From: Hydrogenophaga sp.
Lineage (GTDB): Bacteria > Pseudomonadota > Gammaproteobacteria > Burkholderiales > Burkholderiaceae_C
DNA length: 64,000 bases
Direction of reading: 5' to 3'
NCBI RefSeq assembly: GCF_026125825.1
Contig: NZ_JAHCKK010000005.1
Span: 40,906 to 104,905, forward strand
How positions within the stretch are numbered: the stretch's first letter is position 1; each line of letters begins with the position of its first letter. This document shows positions 38,587 through 47,399 of the stretch, piece after piece. The notes under the pieces were generated by a model. It had not been told where the DNA came from and made no database searches. It was given only the letters and a program-made list of their open reading frames with translations. The translations under genes and the position numbers were made by a program.

Positions 38587-40014
38587 TCAGAGCCAGTACT
38601 CCCACATGCGCGCGAAGAACTCTTTGGCGCGCAGGTTCAGGCCGCGCCGCTGCCATGCATCGAGCGTGACCTGTTTCGAGCCCGCCAGGTCGGCGTCGAA
38701 CAGCCGCTGAAGCTGGGCGCTGAACTCGGCGCCCAGCACCACCGCGTTGAGCTCGTAGTTGTGCAGGAAGCTGCGCCAATCCAGGTTGGTCGATCCAATG
38801 GTGGACCACACACCATCGACCGATCCGGTCTTGGTGTGCAGGATCACGCCCTGGCGCTCGTAGATCTTCACGCCCGCCTTGAGCAGGCGCGTGTAGTAGT
38901 TGCGGCCGGCGTGGAAGATCAGCCACGAATCGGTCTTGCCCGGCAGGATCAGCTTCACGTCCACACCGCGGCGGGCCGCGTCCTCGAGTGCGCTCAACAG
39001 CTGCGGGTCGGGCGCGAAGTACGCGTTGGTCAGGTAGACCGTGGTCTCCGCGCTGGCGATGGCCGAGAGCAGCGTGGCGTAGATGGCGCTGTAGTTGTCT
39101 TTGGGTGAGCTGCCGATGGCGCGCACCACGTCCGAGCCGGCGCGGGTTGGCGTGGGGTAGTAGTTGAGCGCGGCCATGGGCTCGCCTTTCTGGGCGGCCC
39201 AGGTCTCCAGGAACAGCTTCTGGAACTCCGCCACCACCGGGCCTTGCAGCTGCACGTGGGTGTCGCGCCAGGGGATGCCGTCGATATCGCTTTTTTTCTC
39301 GCCCGCCTTGCCGCTGCTGCTGGACCCCATCGACAGCGAGCCGCTGGAATACACGCCGCTGATGTTGATGCCGCCCAGGAAGGCGATGCGGCCGTCCACG
39401 ATCAGCAGCTTGCGGTGGTCGCGCTCGTTGAGCTCCCACTCCTTGCGCGCCTGCGCGGGATTGATCGGGTTGAACTCCAGCACCTTGACGCCCACGTCGG
39501 TCAGGCGCTTGAAGAACTCGTCGGGCGTGCCGAGCGTGCCCACGCTGTCGTGGATCAGGTGCACCTGCACCCCTTGCTGTTGCTTGGCGATCAGCGCATT
39601 CGCAAACTTCTGCCCCACCTCGTCGTCGTCGAGGATGTAGGTTTCCAGGTGGATGTGGTCCTTGGCCGTGTCGATGGCCGCGAGCATCGCCTTGTAGGTG
39701 GCTGGGCCGTCTTCCAGCAGATCCACCTTGTTGCCGGCGGTCAGCGGGCTGCCGACGATGGCCTCTTCGAGCGCGAGGTGCCGCGAGAGCACGTCGCTGC
39801 CTTGCCCGCCGGCGCGCAGGCGCTCCAGGATCGCGCGGCTGCGCTCGGCCGACAGCGGGCCTTGCGACCCTTCCAGGCGCACGGGGGGCGGGCGGCGGTC
39901 CAGGTCGGGCACCACGCGGGGCAGGCTCTTGCAGCCCACCAGGCCGAGCGCGAGCAGCAGGCCCGCGGCCACACCCAGGGTCTTCCGCCACGGGGCGTGG
40001 GGCTGTTGCAACAT
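38587..40014 (-). CDS. Phospholipase D family lipoprotein (cardiolipin synthase-like)
   Basis: 475 residues from the ATG at 40014, which produces a good lipoprotein signal: MLQQPHAPWRKTLGVAAGLL with lipobox LVGC, Cys28. Two HxKxxxxD motifs mark the phospholipase D active site: HRKLLIVDGRIAFLGG and HTKTGSVDGVWSTIGSTN. Gly-rich and helix motifs (VGTLGTPDEFFKRL, LTNAYFAP, DVKLILPG) fit cardiolipin synthase ClsB/C-like enzymes, which join two phosphatidylglycerols or transfer a phosphatidyl group. Longer in-frame starts (40059, 40125) would disrupt the signal peptide and were not used. Anchored in the envelope. Confidence 0.9.
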   Translation of the reverse strand: MLQQPHAPWRKTLGVAAGLLLALGLVGCKSLPRVVPDLDRRPPPVRLEGSQGPLSAERSRAILERLRAGGQGSDVLSRHLALEEAIVGSPLTAGNKVDLLEDGPATYKAMLAAIDTAKDHIHLETYILDDDEVGQKFANALIAKQQQGVQVHLIHDSVGTLGTPDEFFKRLTDVGVKVLEFNPINPAQARKEWELNERDHRKLLIVDGRIAFLGGINISGVYSSGSLSMGSSSSGKAGEKKSDIDGIPWRDTHVQLQGPVVAEFQKLFLETWAAQKGEPMAALNYYPTPTRAGSDVVRAIGSSPKDNYSAIYATLLSAIASAETTVYLTNAYFAPDPQLLSALEDAARRGVDVKLILPGKTDSWLIFHAGRNYYTRLLKAGVKIYERQGVILHTKTGSVDGVWSTIGSTNLDWRSFLHNYELNAVVLGAEFSAQLQRLFDADLAGSKQVTLDAWQRRGLNLRAKEFFARMWEYWL

Positions 40015-40123
40015 GCTTTGAATCTCTTTTGTGACTTTGTTGGGAGCTGGGGCGGGCATGGAGCGTGGGCGAGTTGTAACGAATGGTATGGTCAGCGCAT
40101 TGACATTTTGCAGAGTGTTCACC

Positions 40124-41149
40124 ATGTTGCGTCACCTTTCTTCCGCCCGTTGGATGTCCTTGTGTTCCGCTGTGCTGTTGGCCGCTTGCGGCGGGAGCGG
40201 GGGCGGAGCGGGCGCGCCCACAGGTGGGGGGGCGGCGCCCTCGACCACGCTGTCGATCAGTCCTTCGTCGTTGGTGCTGTCGGTCAAAGACACCGCGAGG
40301 TCCCCAACCCTCACCGGCAAGCCCCGCAAGTTCACGATCACGAACACCGGGACCGCGCCTGCACTGGCCGTGATCTACGCCGTTGCCACGGGCAGCCCGG
40401 CCCTGCCAACGGACACGACGACGCTATCGAACTGCACGACGCTTGCGCCCGGAGCCAGCTGCACGATCACGGTGACACCCGGCGCGACACCGTCGTCCGC
40501 CCGAGGCGACCGCACTCCGGTACCAGTCACACTGAGCGTGGGCGGCAGCAACACCAACCTTCTCTCGCCGACGGTGCAGGTGGTCGGTTACGCGAATGTG
40601 TATCAAGGTGGCTATGTGTTTGCCATTGACGACACCACCCCCGATACCGGTAGTGTGGGCGGCAAGGTGGCTTCACTGGACGACGCGGGGGGAGCCCCCG
40701 CGCCGACGAAGCCGTGGAGCACGACCAACGACGTCGTCGCCAGCACGAGCCTCACGGATGGCCAGGCGAACACCGCCGCGATCCTGGCCCAATACACGGG
40801 ATCTGAACTGCCTTCCAACTACGCAGCAGGCCTCTGCAGCACTTCTTCCAATGGGGGCGTATCGGGTTGGTATTTGCCAGCCATCTGCGAAATGGGACAC
40901 GACGAGGCCGCCGCTGGCACGGGTTGTGGTTCTGCCGCTTCGCCTCTCGTCGAGAACATGCAGTCGAACCTCGTGGCCGATGGCACGCTGACAGGGTTGC
41001 CTCCACGCTACTGGAGTTCAACTCAATCCTCAATGACGAATGCCTGGCAACAGGAATTTGCGATCGGTCTGGCCAGCGGCACGCAGACGCCCGGAGCAAA
41101 AGCGGGCGACTTGACGCCGGTGCGCTGCGCCCGCGCGCTGACTTACTAA
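40124..41149 (+). CDS. Lipoprotein with C-terminal DUF1566-like domain
   Basis: 341 residues from the ATG at 40124 (MLRHLSSARWMSL). Lipobox LLAACGGSGGG with Cys at residue 22, then a Gly/Pro linker and an Ig-like or choice-of-anchor stretch (about 45-170) rich in Thr and Ser with TTLSISPSSLVLSV and KPRKFTITNTGTAPALAV. The C-terminal part (about 185-340) has YVFAIDDTTPDTG, GWYLPAICEMG and RYWSSTQSS, which is the DUF1566 pattern found in surface lipoproteins. Codon GC is a little lower than neighbours (for example GCTACTGGAGTTCAACTCAA), hinting at transfer. Role unknown, probably surface exposed. Confidence 0.75.
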   Translation: MLRHLSSARWMSLCSAVLLAACGGSGGGAGAPTGGGAAPSTTLSISPSSLVLSVKDTARSPTLTGKPRKFTITNTGTAPALAVIYAVATGSPALPTDTTTLSNCTTLAPGASCTITVTPGATPSSARGDRTPVPVTLSVGGSNTNLLSPTVQVVGYANVYQGGYVFAIDDTTPDTGSVGGKVASLDDAGGAPAPTKPWSTTNDVVASTSLTDGQANTAAILAQYTGSELPSNYAAGLCSTSSNGGVSGWYLPAICEMGHDEAAAGTGCGSAASPLVENMQSNLVADGTLTGLPPRYWSSTQSSMTNAWQQEFAIGLASGTQTPGAKAGDLTPVRCARALTY

Positions 41150-41170
41150 GCTCACACGGCCAGCCGGTGC

Positions 41171-42757
41171 TCAAGTCACCGGCGCAGGGTTGAACAGCAC
41201 CAGCGCGTTGTGCAGCTTCCAGCGCTCGGCCCAGGTTTTCTGGCGGCCGCTGGCCACGTCGAGCATGAGGTGGAACAGCGCCCAGCCCACGTCCTCGATG
41301 CTGGCCGTGCCATCGGCGATCGTGCCGGCGTTGAGGTCCATCAGATCGTGCCAGCGCCGCGCCAGCTCGCTGCGCGTGGCCACCTTGATCACCGGCACCG
41401 GCGCCAGGCCATAGGGCGTGCCACGCCCGGTGGTGAACACGTGCAGGTTCATGCCGGCGGCCAGCTGCAGCGTGCCGCAGATGAAGTCGCTCGCGGGCGT
41501 GGCGGCGTAGGTCAGGCCCTTGGCCTTGAGCTTCTCGCCGGGTGAGAGCACGTTGCTGATCGGCGCGCTGCCCGACTTCACGATCGAGCCCATGGCCTTT
41601 TCCACGATGTTGGACAGGCCACCCTTCTTGTTGCCCGGCGTGGTGTTGGCGCTGCGGTCCACGCTGCCGCGCTTGAGGTAAGCGTCGTACCAGGCCATCT
41701 CGCGCACCATGGCCTGGGCCACCTCGGGCGTGGTGGCGCGCGCGGTGAGCTGGGCGATGCCGTCGCGCACCTCGGTGGTCTCGGAGAACATCACGCTCGC
41801 GCCCGCTCGCACCAGCAGGTCGGTGCAGAAGCCCACGGCCGGGTTGGCCGTGACGCCGGAAAACGCGTCGCTGCCGCCGCACTGCACCCCCACCACCAGC
41901 TCGCTCGCGGGCACGGTCACGCGCCGGCGGGCGTCGAGGCGTTTCAGGTGTTCCTCGGCCTGGCGCAGGATGGACTCGACCATGGACATGAAACCCACGT
42001 GCGCGTCGTCCTGCAGGCAGACGGTGTCCAGATCCCCGGCGCCGCTGCCGCGGGCGTTCTGGATCGGGATCGCATCGGCGGGAAACAGGCGCTCGGGTTG
42101 CAGCTTCTCGCAGCCCAGGCTGACCACCATCACCTCGCCGCCGAAGTTCGGGTTCAGGCTGATGTGGCGCAGCGTGCGGATGGGAATGGCCGCGTCGGGC
42201 GCGTCGATGGCCACGCCGCAGCCATAGCCATGCTCCAGCGCCACCACATCGTCCACGTTCGGGTACCTGGGCAGCAGCTCGGCCTTGATGCGCTGCACCG
42301 CGAAGTCGGTCACGCCGGCCACGCATTGCACCGTCTGCGTGATGGCCAGGATGTTGCGCGTGCCGACCGAGCCGTCCGCGTTCCGATAGCCCTCGAAGGT
42401 GTAGCCCTCCAGCGGGGGCAGGGGCTCGGGCTGGACGGTGGCCATCGGCAGGTCCTCCAGGCCGCGCGGCTCGGGCATCTGCAGCAGGCGCTCGTTCACC
42501 CAGCTGCCAGCGGGAATGTCGTCCAGCGCGTGGCCGATGGGCACGCCGTAGCGCAGCACCGGCGCGCCGCGGGCCAGGTCCACCAGCGCCACCTTGTGGC
42601 CTTGCGGCACCCGCTCGCGCAGCACCACGGCCGTGCCGGGCAGGGCGGTGCCGGCCGGCAGGCCGCCCACGTTGGCCACGATCGCCACGTTGTCGGCGGC
42701 GTGCATGCGGATGGTCAGCGGCACGACGGCCGGGGAGGAAGCCAGGGTCTCGGGCAT
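41171..42757 (-). CDS. garD: Galactarate dehydratase
   Basis: 528 residues from the ATG at 42757; a second ATG at 42763 overlaps the AGGAG site, so the inner one is better placed. E. coli GarD is 523 residues. It dehydrates galactarate to 5-keto-4-deoxy-D-glucarate. N-terminal SAF/UxaA-type domain (about 15-95), then the conserved [70 protein letters not shown] and the C-terminal [17 protein letters not shown] of the GarD/altronate dehydratase family. Divergent from the LacI-type regulator with a TGGTACCGGTACCA operator between. Partner of gudD, garL and garR 3 kb away. Confidence 0.92.
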   Translation of the reverse strand: MPETLASSPAVVPLTIRMHAADNVAIVANVGGLPAGTALPGTAVVLRERVPQGHKVALVDLARGAPVLRYGVPIGHALDDIPAGSWVNERLLQMPEPRGLEDLPMATVQPEPLPPLEGYTFEGYRNADGSVGTRNILAITQTVQCVAGVTDFAVQRIKAELLPRYPNVDDVVALEHGYGCGVAIDAPDAAIPIRTLRHISLNPNFGGEVMVVSLGCEKLQPERLFPADAIPIQNARGSGAGDLDTVCLQDDAHVGFMSMVESILRQAEEHLKRLDARRRVTVPASELVVGVQCGGSDAFSGVTANPAVGFCTDLLVRAGASVMFSETTEVRDGIAQLTARATTPEVAQAMVREMAWYDAYLKRGSVDRSANTTPGNKKGGLSNIVEKAMGSIVKSGSAPISNVLSPGEKLKAKGLTYAATPASDFICGTLQLAAGMNLHVFTTGRGTPYGLAPVPVIKVATRSELARRWHDLMDLNAGTIADGTASIEDVGWALFHLMLDVASGRQKTWAERWKLHNALVLFNPAPVT

Positions 42758-42817
42758 GCGCATCTCCTATGATTCAGCGCGCATCGCTGGCCGTTTCGGG
42801 CTAGGATGTGATCAATT

Positions 42818-42831
42818 TGGTACCGGTACCA
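42818..42831. promoter_or_regulatory. LacI-type operator 1 of the hexarate regulon (TGGTACCGGTACCA)
   Basis: Perfect 14-base palindrome between garD and the LacI-type regulator gene. Two more exact copies lie upstream of the Bug receptor gene at 44116. A CpG-centred palindrome fits LacI-family operators. Flank CAATT is also shared with copy 2. Confidence 0.8.
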
Positions 42832-42844
42832 TTCTAAGCCGCAA

Positions 42845-43879
42845 ATGAAAGAAACCGACAACACCCGGCGTTCGCGCCGTGGCAGCGGGGCGATCACCCT
42901 GCGCGATGTGGCCAAGCTCGCGGGCGTGGCGCCCATCACGGCCTCGCGCGTGCTCAACACCCCGGAGCAGGTGTCGGTGGAGGTGCGCAAGAAGGTGCTG
43001 GACGCGGTGCAGAAGACGGGTTACGTGCCCAACCGCATGGCGGGCGGGCTGGCGTCCTCGCGCAGCCGGCTGATCGCGGCGGTGGTGCCCAGCACGGTGA
43101 TGTCGGTCTTCATGGAGACCATCGAGTCGCTCAATGGCACGCTGTTCGATGCGGGTTATCAGCTGATGCTGGGCCAGTCGAGCTACTCGGCCAGCCGGGA
43201 GGAGTCGCTGCTGGAGGCGATCATCGGACGCCGGCCCGACGGCATTTTTCTCACGGGCGTATTGCACTCGGGCAAGGGCCGCACGCGTTTGCTGGCCTCG
43301 GGCATTCCGGTGGTGGAGACCTGGGACCTGACGCCCGCGCCGATCGACATGCTGGTGGGGTTCTCGCACGCCGACATTGGCCGCGAGGTGGCGAAGTTCC
43401 TCATTGGCAAGGGGCGGCGGCGCCTGGCCATGATCCGCGCGGACGACGAACGCGCGGACCGCCGCGCCAAGGCGTTTGCGGCCGAGGTGGCGCGCAGCGG
43501 CTTGGCCGAGGCGAAGGTGGAGGTGGTGGACGTGGGCGCATCGCGCACGATCAAGAGCGGGCGCGATGCCCTGACCCGCCTGCTGGCGCTCGACCCGGAC
43601 GTCGACGCCGTGTTCTGCAGCTCGGACCTGCTGGCCTCGGGCGTGGTGACGCAGGCGCGGGTGCTGGGCATCGACATCCCGGGCCGCCTGGCGATCGTGG
43701 GTTTCGGCGATGTGCCGTTCGTGGCCGACATGGTGCCCGCGCTGAGCACGGTGCACATCAATGGCGCGGACATCGGCCGCATGGCGGCGCGCTGCCTGAT
43801 CGACCGGGCCGAGGGGCGCGAGGTGGCCCAGCGGGTGGTGGACGTGGGGTTTTCCATCGTCGAGCGGGAAACCACCTGA
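42845..43879 (+). CDS. LacI family transcriptional regulator of hexarate catabolism
   Basis: 344 residues. LacI helix-turn-helix ITLRDVAKLAGVAPITASRVLN and hinge helix GYVPNRMAGGLASSRS (about 18-76), then a periplasmic-binding-protein-like sensor domain (VPSTVMSVFMETIESL, GRRPDGIFLTGVL, FCSSDLLASGVVTQARVLGI, DIPGRLAIVGFGDVPF). Starts 14 bases after the first operator and is divergent from garD. Expected to repress galactarate/glucarate genes and be released by a hexarate or its dehydration product; similar to GntR/GudR-type sugar-acid regulators of the LacI family. A terminator-like hairpin (43890-43906) follows. Confidence 0.92.
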   Translation: MKETDNTRRSRRGSGAITLRDVAKLAGVAPITASRVLNTPEQVSVEVRKKVLDAVQKTGYVPNRMAGGLASSRSRLIAAVVPSTVMSVFMETIESLNGTLFDAGYQLMLGQSSYSASREESLLEAIIGRRPDGIFLTGVLHSGKGRTRLLASGIPVVETWDLTPAPIDMLVGFSHADIGREVAKFLIGKGRRRLAMIRADDERADRRAKAFAAEVARSGLAEAKVEVVDVGASRTIKSGRDALTRLLALDPDVDAVFCSSDLLASGVVTQARVLGIDIPGRLAIVGFGDVPFVADMVPALSTVHINGADIGRMAARCLIDRAEGREVAQRVVDVGFSIVERETT

Positions 43880-43889
43880 GATCGCCCTT

Positions 43890-43906
43890 TCTCCGGTCGC
43901 CGGAGA
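43890..43906 (+). terminator. Hairpin after the LacI-type gene
   Basis: Perfect stem TCTCCGG-TCG-CCGGAGA starting 11 bases after the stop. No T run follows, so it may be a pause or attenuating hairpin. The rest of 43907-44010 shows only GC-rich sequence without coding potential. Confidence 0.4.
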
Positions 43907-44010
43907 CCTTGCGGCGCTCGGCCCATGGGTGGGCCGGCATGGCCGCTCCCGCGCCCGCGAGGCCCAGGCACTGGCCAATCCCCATCCAGGCGCTCAACCA
44001 AAAAAACCGT

Positions 44011-44039
44011 TTGACGCGTCAATTTGGTACCGGTACCAT
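44011..44039 (+). promoter_or_regulatory. Promoter of the Bug/gudD/garL/garR operon
   Basis: -35 TTGACG (44011-44016), 17-base spacer, -10 TACCAT (44034-44039). The spacer and -10 overlap operator 2; the -35 is inside another perfect palindrome TTGACGCGTCAA (44011-44022). The arrangement predicts tight repression. Confidence 0.65.
44025..44038. promoter_or_regulatory. LacI-type operator 2 (TGGTACCGGTACCA)
   Basis: Exact copy of the palindrome at 42818-42831, covering the spacer and most of the -10 hexamer of the Bug operon promoter. Confidence 0.8.
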
Positions 44040-44055
44040 TCGCCTCACCTGCATT

Positions 44056-44069
44056 TGGTACCGGTACCA
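44056..44069. promoter_or_regulatory. LacI-type operator 3 (TGGTACCGGTACCA)
   Basis: Third exact copy, beginning 31 bases (three helical turns) after operator 2, within the predicted leader. Same-face spacing suggests cooperative binding. Confidence 0.8.
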
Positions 44070-44115
44070 AGTGGAGCCCTTCGTCACACGATTTCAACGA
44101 CAGGAGACAAGACAC

Positions 44116-45066
44116 ATGAAGAAGCTGCTGTGCGCGCTTGGCGCGTCCATGACCCTGACCGCGGCCATGGCCTGGCCGGAGAAACCGGTCACGATCATCG
44201 TGCCCTTCCCCCCGGGCGGCTCCACCGACCTGATCGCCCGCACGCTGCAGCCCAAGCTGCAGGAGAAATTCGGCGGCACCTTCGTGGTCGACAACAAGGC
44301 CGGCGCCACCGGCACCATCGGCGCTGCGCAGGTGGTGCGCTCGGCGCCCGACGGCTACACCCTGCTCGTCGCCTCGCTAGGCCCTTACGTGATCGCGCCC
44401 CACCTCACCAAGGTGCCCTACGACGCGACGAAGGACATGGACTACATCAGCGTGGCGGTGCAGGCGCCCAACGTGCTCGTCGTGCCCGCCGCCTCGCCGC
44501 ACAAGAGCATGGCCGACGTGCTCGCGTTCCAGAAGGCCAACCCGGGCAAGATGACCTTCGCGTCGTCCGGCAACGGCAGCAGTGACCACCTCACCGCCGA
44601 GCTTTACTGGCAGCAGACCAACACCACCGGCGTGCACGTGCCTTACAAGGGCGGCGGCCCCGTGATGACCGACCTGCTGGGCAATCAGGTGGACTCGTCC
44701 TTCATGAACATCAACACCGCCATGCCGCAGATCAAGGCCGGCAAGCTGCGCGCGCTCTCCATCACCAGCGCCCAGCGCTCGCCCCTGCTGCCGGACGTGC
44801 CCACGCTGCAGGAACTGGGCATCAAGGACGCCAATGTGTACTCCTGGCAGGCCGTCTCCGGCCCCAGGGGCATGCCGGCCGATCTGAAGAACAAGCTGCA
44901 GCTGGCCATCAAGGACGCGCTCAACGACCCCGCCATCAAGCCCAAGCTGCTGGAACTGGGTTTCGAGATCGTGGCCAACACGCCCGAGCAGTTCACCGCG
45001 TTTCAGGCCAGCGAGTTCGCGCGCTGGAAAAAGCTGATCGAAGCCAGGAACATCAAGGCCGATTGA
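44116..45066 (+). CDS. Bug family (TctC-like) receptor, probable hexarate-binding
   Basis: 316 residues from the ATG at 44116 with CAGGAGACAAG upstream. Signal peptide MKKLLCALGASMTLTAAMA, mature from WPEKPVTIIVPFPPGGSTDL. Bug motifs APDGYTLLVAS and VHVPYKGGGPVMTDLLGNQ are present. Placed behind two copies of the LacI operator and ahead of gudD, so galactarate or glucarate is the likely ligand. That pairs a Bug receptor with hexarate catabolism, a known theme in Burkholderiales, although TctA/TctB are not here. Confidence 0.9.
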   Translation: MKKLLCALGASMTLTAAMAWPEKPVTIIVPFPPGGSTDLIARTLQPKLQEKFGGTFVVDNKAGATGTIGAAQVVRSAPDGYTLLVASLGPYVIAPHLTKVPYDATKDMDYISVAVQAPNVLVVPAASPHKSMADVLAFQKANPGKMTFASSGNGSSDHLTAELYWQQTNTTGVHVPYKGGGPVMTDLLGNQVDSSFMNINTAMPQIKAGKLRALSITSAQRSPLLPDVPTLQELGIKDANVYSWQAVSGPRGMPADLKNKLQLAIKDALNDPAIKPKLLELGFEIVANTPEQFTAFQASEFARWKKLIEARNIKAD

Positions 45067-45070
45067 TCGG

Positions 45071-45138
45071 CCCATCCCCCGCCGCGCTGCGCGCGGCCCC
45101 CTTCCAGGGGGTGGCACCAGGGGCCCGGCCAGGCCGGT
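45071..45138. repeat. REP-like GC-rich intergenic element
   Basis: Contains two hairpins, GCCGCGC-TGC-GCGCGGC (45081-45097) and CCCC-CTTCCA-GGGG (45098-45110 region), followed by GGCCCGGCCAGGCCGG. This composition resembles repetitive extragenic elements common in Comamonadaceae genomes. Only one copy is in the window, so the repeat status is inference. Lies between the Bug gene and gudD. Confidence 0.4.
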
Positions 45139-45195
45139 TCCTCGGTGTCTCTGGATGAGACATCGCCCTCCGGAAGCCCTTTCTCGATTGTTTTC

Positions 45196-46536
45196 ATGCC
45201 GACCACCGCCTCATCCACCCCCCGCGTCACCGAACTGCGTGTCGTCCCTGTCGCCGGGCGCGACAGCATGTTGCTCAATCTGAGCGGCGCGCACGCGCCG
45301 TTCTTCACGCGCAACCTGCTCATCCTCACCGACAGCGCCGGGCGCACCGGTGTGGGCGAGGTGCCCGGTGGCGAGAAGATCCGCCAGACACTGGAGGACG
45401 CGCGCGAGCTGGTGGTGGGCCAGCCCCTGGGGGCGCACCAGACGGTGCTGCAGCGGTTGCAGACCCGCTTCGCCGACCGCGACGCGGGCGGGCGCGGGCT
45501 GCAGACGTTCGACCTGCGCACCACCATCCACGCCGTGACGGCGGTGGAATCGGCCCTGCTGGACCTGCTCGGCCAGCACCTGGAGGTGCCCGTGGCCGCG
45601 CTGCTTGGCGAAGGCCAGCAGCGCGACGCGGTGGAGATGCTGGGCTACCTGTTCTTCGTCGGCGACCGCCGCAAGACCGACTTGCCCTACGCCAGCGAAC
45701 CCGATGCCGACAACGCCTGGAGCCGGCTGCGGCACGAGAGCGCGATGACGCCCGAGGCGGTGGTGCGCCTGGCCGAGGCCGCGCGCGAGCGCTACGGCTT
45801 CAACGACTTCAAGCTCAAGGGCGGCGTGTTGCGCGGCGAGCAGGAGGTGGAGGCCGTCACCGCGCTGCACGAGCGATTCCCGCAGGCGCGCGTCACGCTC
45901 GACCCCAACGGCGGCTGGCTGCTCAAGGACGCGATCCGCCTCATGCGCGACATGCGGGGCGTGGTCGCCTACGCCGAGGACCCCTGCGGCGCGGAAGACG
46001 GTTTCTCGGGCCGCGAGGTGATGGCCGAGTTCCGCCGCGCCACCGGCCTGCCCACGGCCACCAACATGATCGCCACCGACTGGCGCCAGCTCAGCCATGC
46101 GCTGGCGCTGCAGAGCGTGGACATCCCGCTGGCCGACCCCCACTTCTGGACCATGGCCGGCAGCGTGCGCGTGGCGCAGACCTGCCGCGACTGGGGCCTG
46201 ACCTGGGGCTCGCACTCCAACAACCATTTCGACGTGTCGCTCGCCATGTTCACCCACGTCGGCGCGGCCGCGCCCGGCAAGGTCACCGCGATCGACACGC
46301 ACTGGATCTGGCAGGACGGCCAGCGCCTCACGAAGGAGCCGCTCAAGATCGTGGGCGGCCATGTGCAGGTGCCGAAGAAGCCCGGCCTGGGCGTCGAGCT
46401 CGACATGGCCGAGGTGGAGAAGGCCCATCGGCTCTACATGGAGCACGGCCTGGGCGCGCGCGACGACGCGATCGCCATGCAGTTCCTGATTCCGAACTGG
46501 ACCTTCAACCCCAAGCGGGCGGCGCTGGACCGCTGA
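45196..46536 (+). CDS. gudD: Glucarate dehydratase
   Basis: 446 residues, the same length as E. coli GudD. Enolase-superfamily enzyme dehydrating D-glucarate (and L-idarate) to 5-keto-4-deoxy-D-glucarate. The full active site is visible: KLK at Lys206/Lys208 (FNDFKLKGG), Asp236 in LDPNGGW, the EDPCG Glu, Asn291 in [10 protein letters not shown], Asp315 and His341 in GSHSNNHFD. Start chosen at ATG 45196 (MPTTASS). Second gene of the operon with the LacI-type operators in front; feeds garL and garR. Confidence 0.95.
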   Translation: MPTTASSTPRVTELRVVPVAGRDSMLLNLSGAHAPFFTRNLLILTDSAGRTGVGEVPGGEKIRQTLEDARELVVGQPLGAHQTVLQRLQTRFADRDAGGRGLQTFDLRTTIHAVTAVESALLDLLGQHLEVPVAALLGEGQQRDAVEMLGYLFFVGDRRKTDLPYASEPDADNAWSRLRHESAMTPEAVVRLAEAARERYGFNDFKLKGGVLRGEQEVEAVTALHERFPQARVTLDPNGGWLLKDAIRLMRDMRGVVAYAEDPCGAEDGFSGREVMAEFRRATGLPTATNMIATDWRQLSHALALQSVDIPLADPHFWTMAGSVRVAQTCRDWGLTWGSHSNNHFDVSLAMFTHVGAAAPGKVTAIDTHWIWQDGQRLTKEPLKIVGGHVQVPKKPGLGVELDMAEVEKAHRLYMEHGLGARDDAIAMQFLIPNWTFNPKRAALDR

Positions 46537-46575
46537 CAATCCCCCCGAACCCATTTCTCAACAAGAAGGAACCTG

Positions 46576-47364
46576 ATGAGACCCAACCGTCTGCGTGAAA
46601 TCTGGGCCCGCGGCGGCGCGGTGGCCAATGGCTGGCTGGCCATCCCCAACAGCTTCTCCGCCGAGACCATGGCGCACCAGGGGTGGGACTCGCTCACCAT
46701 CGACCTGCAGCACGGTGTGGTGGACTACCAGGCGATGGTCGGGATGCTGCAGGCCATTTCCACCACCGACACCGTGCCCGTGGTGCGCGTGCCGTGGCTG
46801 GAGCCCGGCATCCTCATGAAGACGCTGGACGCCGGTGCCTACGCCGTCATCTGTCCCATGGTCAACAGCCGGGCGGACGCCGAGAAACTGGTGGCCTACA
46901 CCCACTACGCGCCGCGCGGCACGCGCAGCTTCGGCCCGGTGCGCGCGCTGCTCTACGGTGGCGCCGACTACCCCAGGCACGCGAACGACACCATCGTCAC
47001 CTTCGCCATGATCGAGACCGCGCAGGCGCTGGAGAACCTGGAGGAGATCCTCTCCACGCCCGGTCTGGACGCGATCTACATCGGCCCCTCGGACCTCTCG
47101 CTGGCGCTGGGCTGCAACCCCACTTTCGACGACCTCGATCCCAAGGCCGCCGCCGCGGTGGAGCACATCCTGGCGCGCGCCAAGGCGCACGGCCTGGTCG
47201 CGGGCATCCACAACGGGTCGCCCGAAGCGGCCGCGCGCCGCATCGCCATGGGTTTCCAGTTCGTCACCATCAGCTCGGACGCGCGCCTGATCGCCGCTGG
47301 TTCGCAGCAGGTGCTCGCCACGCTGCGCGCCTCGCAGCCCAAGGCCGCGCCCGAAGGCTACTGA
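46576..47364 (+). CDS. garL: HpcH/HpaI family aldolase, probable 2-dehydro-3-deoxyglucarate aldolase
   Basis: 262 residues. Class II metal-dependent aldolase of the HpaI/GarL family: DLQHGVVDYQA (catalytic His), RVPWLEPGIL, MIETAQALENLEE (metal Glu), and YIGPSDLSLALG (metal Asp, phosphate-like loop). It cleaves 5-keto-4-deoxyglucarate to pyruvate and tartronate semialdehyde. The order gudD - garL - garR fixes the assignment, though related HpaI aldolases for 4-hydroxy-2-oxoheptanedioate share the motifs. AAGAAGGAACC precedes the ATG at 46576. Confidence 0.88.
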   Translation: MRPNRLREIWARGGAVANGWLAIPNSFSAETMAHQGWDSLTIDLQHGVVDYQAMVGMLQAISTTDTVPVVRVPWLEPGILMKTLDAGAYAVICPMVNSRADAEKLVAYTHYAPRGTRSFGPVRALLYGGADYPRHANDTIVTFAMIETAQALENLEEILSTPGLDAIYIGPSDLSLALGCNPTFDDLDPKAAAAVEHILARAKAHGLVAGIHNGSPEAAARRIAMGFQFVTISSDARLIAAGSQQVLATLRASQPKAAPEGY

Positions 47365-47399
47365 CCCCTTTTTTCCACCTACCGCAGAAAGAGCCTCTC

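Noticed and set aside
38587-40125. Phospholipase-D start at 40125 or 40059
   Set aside because: Both would extend past a good lipoprotein signal starting at 40014, which has the lipobox LVGC at the expected place.
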